Source: Petaurus breviceps papuanus
Lineage: Eukaryota > Chordata > Mammalia > Diprotodontia > Petauridae
Assembly (NCBI GenBank): GCA_028583685.1
Contig: JAMXIF010001119.1
Location: forward strand, 185,277-249,276
Reading direction: 5' to 3'
Length of the DNA: 64,000 nucleotides
Part shown: positions 62,281 to 64,000 of the stretch, in pieces
How positions within the stretch are numbered: the stretch's first letter is position 1
How the letters are laid out: every line of letters begins with the position of its first letter
The notes under the pieces: generated by a model
Seen by the model: the letters and a program-made list of their open reading frames with translations, nothing else
Database searches by the model: none
Told to the model about the DNA's origin: nothing
Program-made: the position numbers and the translations under genes

Positions 62281-63464
62281 GATGCCTAAACAAAGTATGT
62301 CATATGTGCTTATGTCTTTGCATAACCATGTCCATAATGCTGTGGAGGAATGAAAGTTCTTCATTAGTGGATACAGAGATTGTCAGGGTAGCATAGCCTG
62401 TGGCAAAATGGTACAGTATGTGAGGTCCAAATAGCATCCTTCTCACCCCCCTCTCCATTCACTATCTCTCTTTATTTCTATTTTATGATGTCCCTCTTAC
62501 CCTGACTCCAGGCACCAGATGTCCTCAGTCTAGCTTCCTGGCTGCCAAAGGTCCCATGCCCTGGTTACCCTAAGCAGTACCCTATCAAAGTCTTAGCAGA
62601 TGCCATAAAGCTTTGAGAGGAAAACAACATATGCATCACAGTCTCAAAGGAATGGGCTGATTTAGCAGCTATGTCTAAAAGAACTTTCAATCTGATTTTT
62701 AAAGCAGTCGTGCAAAAGAGAGATTCCAAGACACCCACATGTCTGTCATATGGTAACTTACTCTTTCTAGAATCGGTATTGAATATAGTCTCATCAGAAT
62801 AAATAACCTCAAGAAACTCATAGCCAGACACACATAGAGGCAACCCAAAAGATCTCTTCGGTCAGTAGCTCCACAAACACAGATTTACTAAGCTTGAACA
62901 ATATGATGGCATCTGCCTTCAATCATGGCAATAGACACAGTCTGAAAAGAAGACAGCTGTCTGAGTCTTACCTAAGCTTAGGAACAGTAGGATTGTCAAA
63001 GTAAATGATCCCTTAAGGTCACTTTTTATTATCCTGTAACACCTGGAAAAATCCTTTCTTTAGCCAGTCTATCAGACAAGTATTTGACCAAAGATCCAAA
63101 TGTGAAGATTATTGAGTACTTGAGAGTTGACCTAGGAATTCATAGAAATGGAATCAAGGTGAGACACCATTGGGTGGTTGTAAATCCAGTCTTTGTGCTT
63201 TAGTAGGTGGATATAGCATGGTTCTGACAGATAGCTCTTAATCTATCCTGTCCTATCCTCTCTTTTCTCCCTTAATCCCACCACCATCCCTTTCACTTTC
63301 CTTTCCTTTTTGTCTGTCTCACTAAAATAGCAATGCCATGGAACCAAAGTAGACCCTTTCTTATTTATTGTATTTTGAAGAATTTATATTCTTTGTTTTC
63401 AGGTTTTTTCTTAAAAAAAACCTGATACTTACTCAGCTTCCTTTTTTACTTATAATATCATTGG

Positions 63465-63765
63465 ATAATAAACCTGGAAGGGAGAAATGAAGTAATATAC
63501 CCAGGGCCACTGACTAGTAAAAAGCAAAGCTAAGAGATTTGAACTCAGGTATTTGGACTCCTAGCCGAGTGCTATTTAGACTTTAAAACTAATTTTTTTT
63601 CCTTCTAGGAGTCATCCCCAAAAGAAGAAAAGTTTCTCAACTTTTGATCTAAAACAAATGATTTGGAACTCAACCTAGAACCAAAGAATGTTTGAGAAGG
63701 AAGGGACCTTGGAAATAACCTAGCTCAGTCCCCTCAGTTAAGTAGATGAGGCAGAGATGGAAAGC
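63465..63765 (-). mobile_element. two MIR/THER1-class fragments
   Basis: 63465-63580 (TACCCAGGGCCACTGACTAG, GATTTGAACTCAGGTATTTG) and 63680-63765 (GAGAAGGAAGGGACCTTGGA), both antisense. Confidence 0.6.
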
Positions 63766-64000
63766 CTATAGATATGAACATTCCTGGTAATCACTAAAGT
63801 ATCAAAACGATGGCAATGCCAGTGGAAACAGAGGTTGGAGTTTGATTTTTTTTTGGCATGAAGTACGTCTTAATTGTAAATGAATTCTCTTATAATTAAT
63901 ATATTATGCAACATATGCAACCTCTGTGCTTGAAAGATTCATTAAGTATAAACAAAGTTTCAATCTTCCTTTAATGATTGAAAAAAAGATCAACAGAAAA

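Larger units (their letters stand above)
48627..64000 (-). other. 3' part of a large CLSTN2 intron, continuing beyond the window
   Basis: No further calsyntenin exon was found above 48626; the missing exon should end in the LNS domain just before the GEVTKPRF segment. Contents are MITEs, MIRs, long L2 remnants in both orientations and SINEs. 51340-52000, 56290-57115, 57970-58295, 58350-59075, 61690-62095 and 62290-63460 show nothing I can support, apart from an old repeat-like stretch at 56620-56760. Confidence 0.8.

Noticed and set aside
48627-64000. Search for the preceding LNS-domain exon of CLSTN2
   Set aside because: No minus-strand segment with the expected laminin-G residues and a phase-1 donor was found; a GCTATTTGCTGGAG/GTAGAG candidate at about 56650 lacks LNS similarity upstream and lies in repeat-like sequence.
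1-64000. True tRNA, rRNA, snoRNA genes or CRISPR arrays
   Set aside because: tRNA-like segments are heads of SINEs, without intact cloverleaf context; no spaced repeat array or rRNA was seen.

Overview
The window is mammalian nuclear DNA, very probably from a marsupial. The evidence is the repeat content: several tRNA-headed SINE groups typical of marsupials (some with clean target-site duplications), RTE-tailed SINEs, marsupial-type L1 3' ends, many CORE-SINE (MIR/THER1) copies, and hundreds-of-bases-long L2/CR1-clade LINE remnants. The genus cannot be fixed from sequence alone. No bacterial, viral or CRISPR-like content was seen, and no intact retrovirus or LTR element was recognised.

One host gene is present: the 3' half of a calsyntenin gene on the minus strand, recognised as CLSTN2 (calsyntenin-2, alcadein-gamma). 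Eight coding exons were located with AG/GT borders: 48460-48626, 36186-36334, 26456-26679, 21812-21982, 20539-20684, 18411-18531, 15758-15942 and 12366-12563. All seven junction phases agree, and the joined exons encode about 452 residues. These are the end of the LNS/laminin-G domain, the conserved extracellular region up to the membrane, one transmembrane helix and the whole cytoplasmic tail, with two kinesin-light-chain-binding WDDS motifs, an NPMEKYE motif and an acidic Glu/Asp/Ser tract, ending ...LEWDDSTLPY-stop. The exons for the signal peptide, cadherin repeats and start of the LNS domain must lie beyond position 64000.

Layout: 1-12365 is downstream of the stop codon (3' UTR of unknown length, then intergenic sequence), with few repeats and two largely repeat-free blocks. 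12366-26679 carries six closely spaced exons. 26680-48459 holds two large introns around the single exon at 36186-36334. 48627-64000 is the 3' part of another large intron. Introns are filled with L2, MIR and SINE layers, often nested.

The most unusual structure is an inverted repeat in the 21983-26455 intron. A ~385 bp piece of an old antisense L2 (22318-22703) recurs in opposite orientation at 24058-24438 with about 95% identity by eye, far more alike than independent L2 copies should be. Other points of interest are a ~430 bp DNA transposon with GAAAATAAGCCCT subterminal repeats and an 8 bp target duplication (26858-27289), a palindromic hAT-type MITE with a perfect 8 bp target duplication (46104-46252), a MITE family present twice with one copy split by a SINE, and a deeply nested LINE/SINE mosaic at 43078-45262. 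I found no evidence of a previously undescribed biological system.
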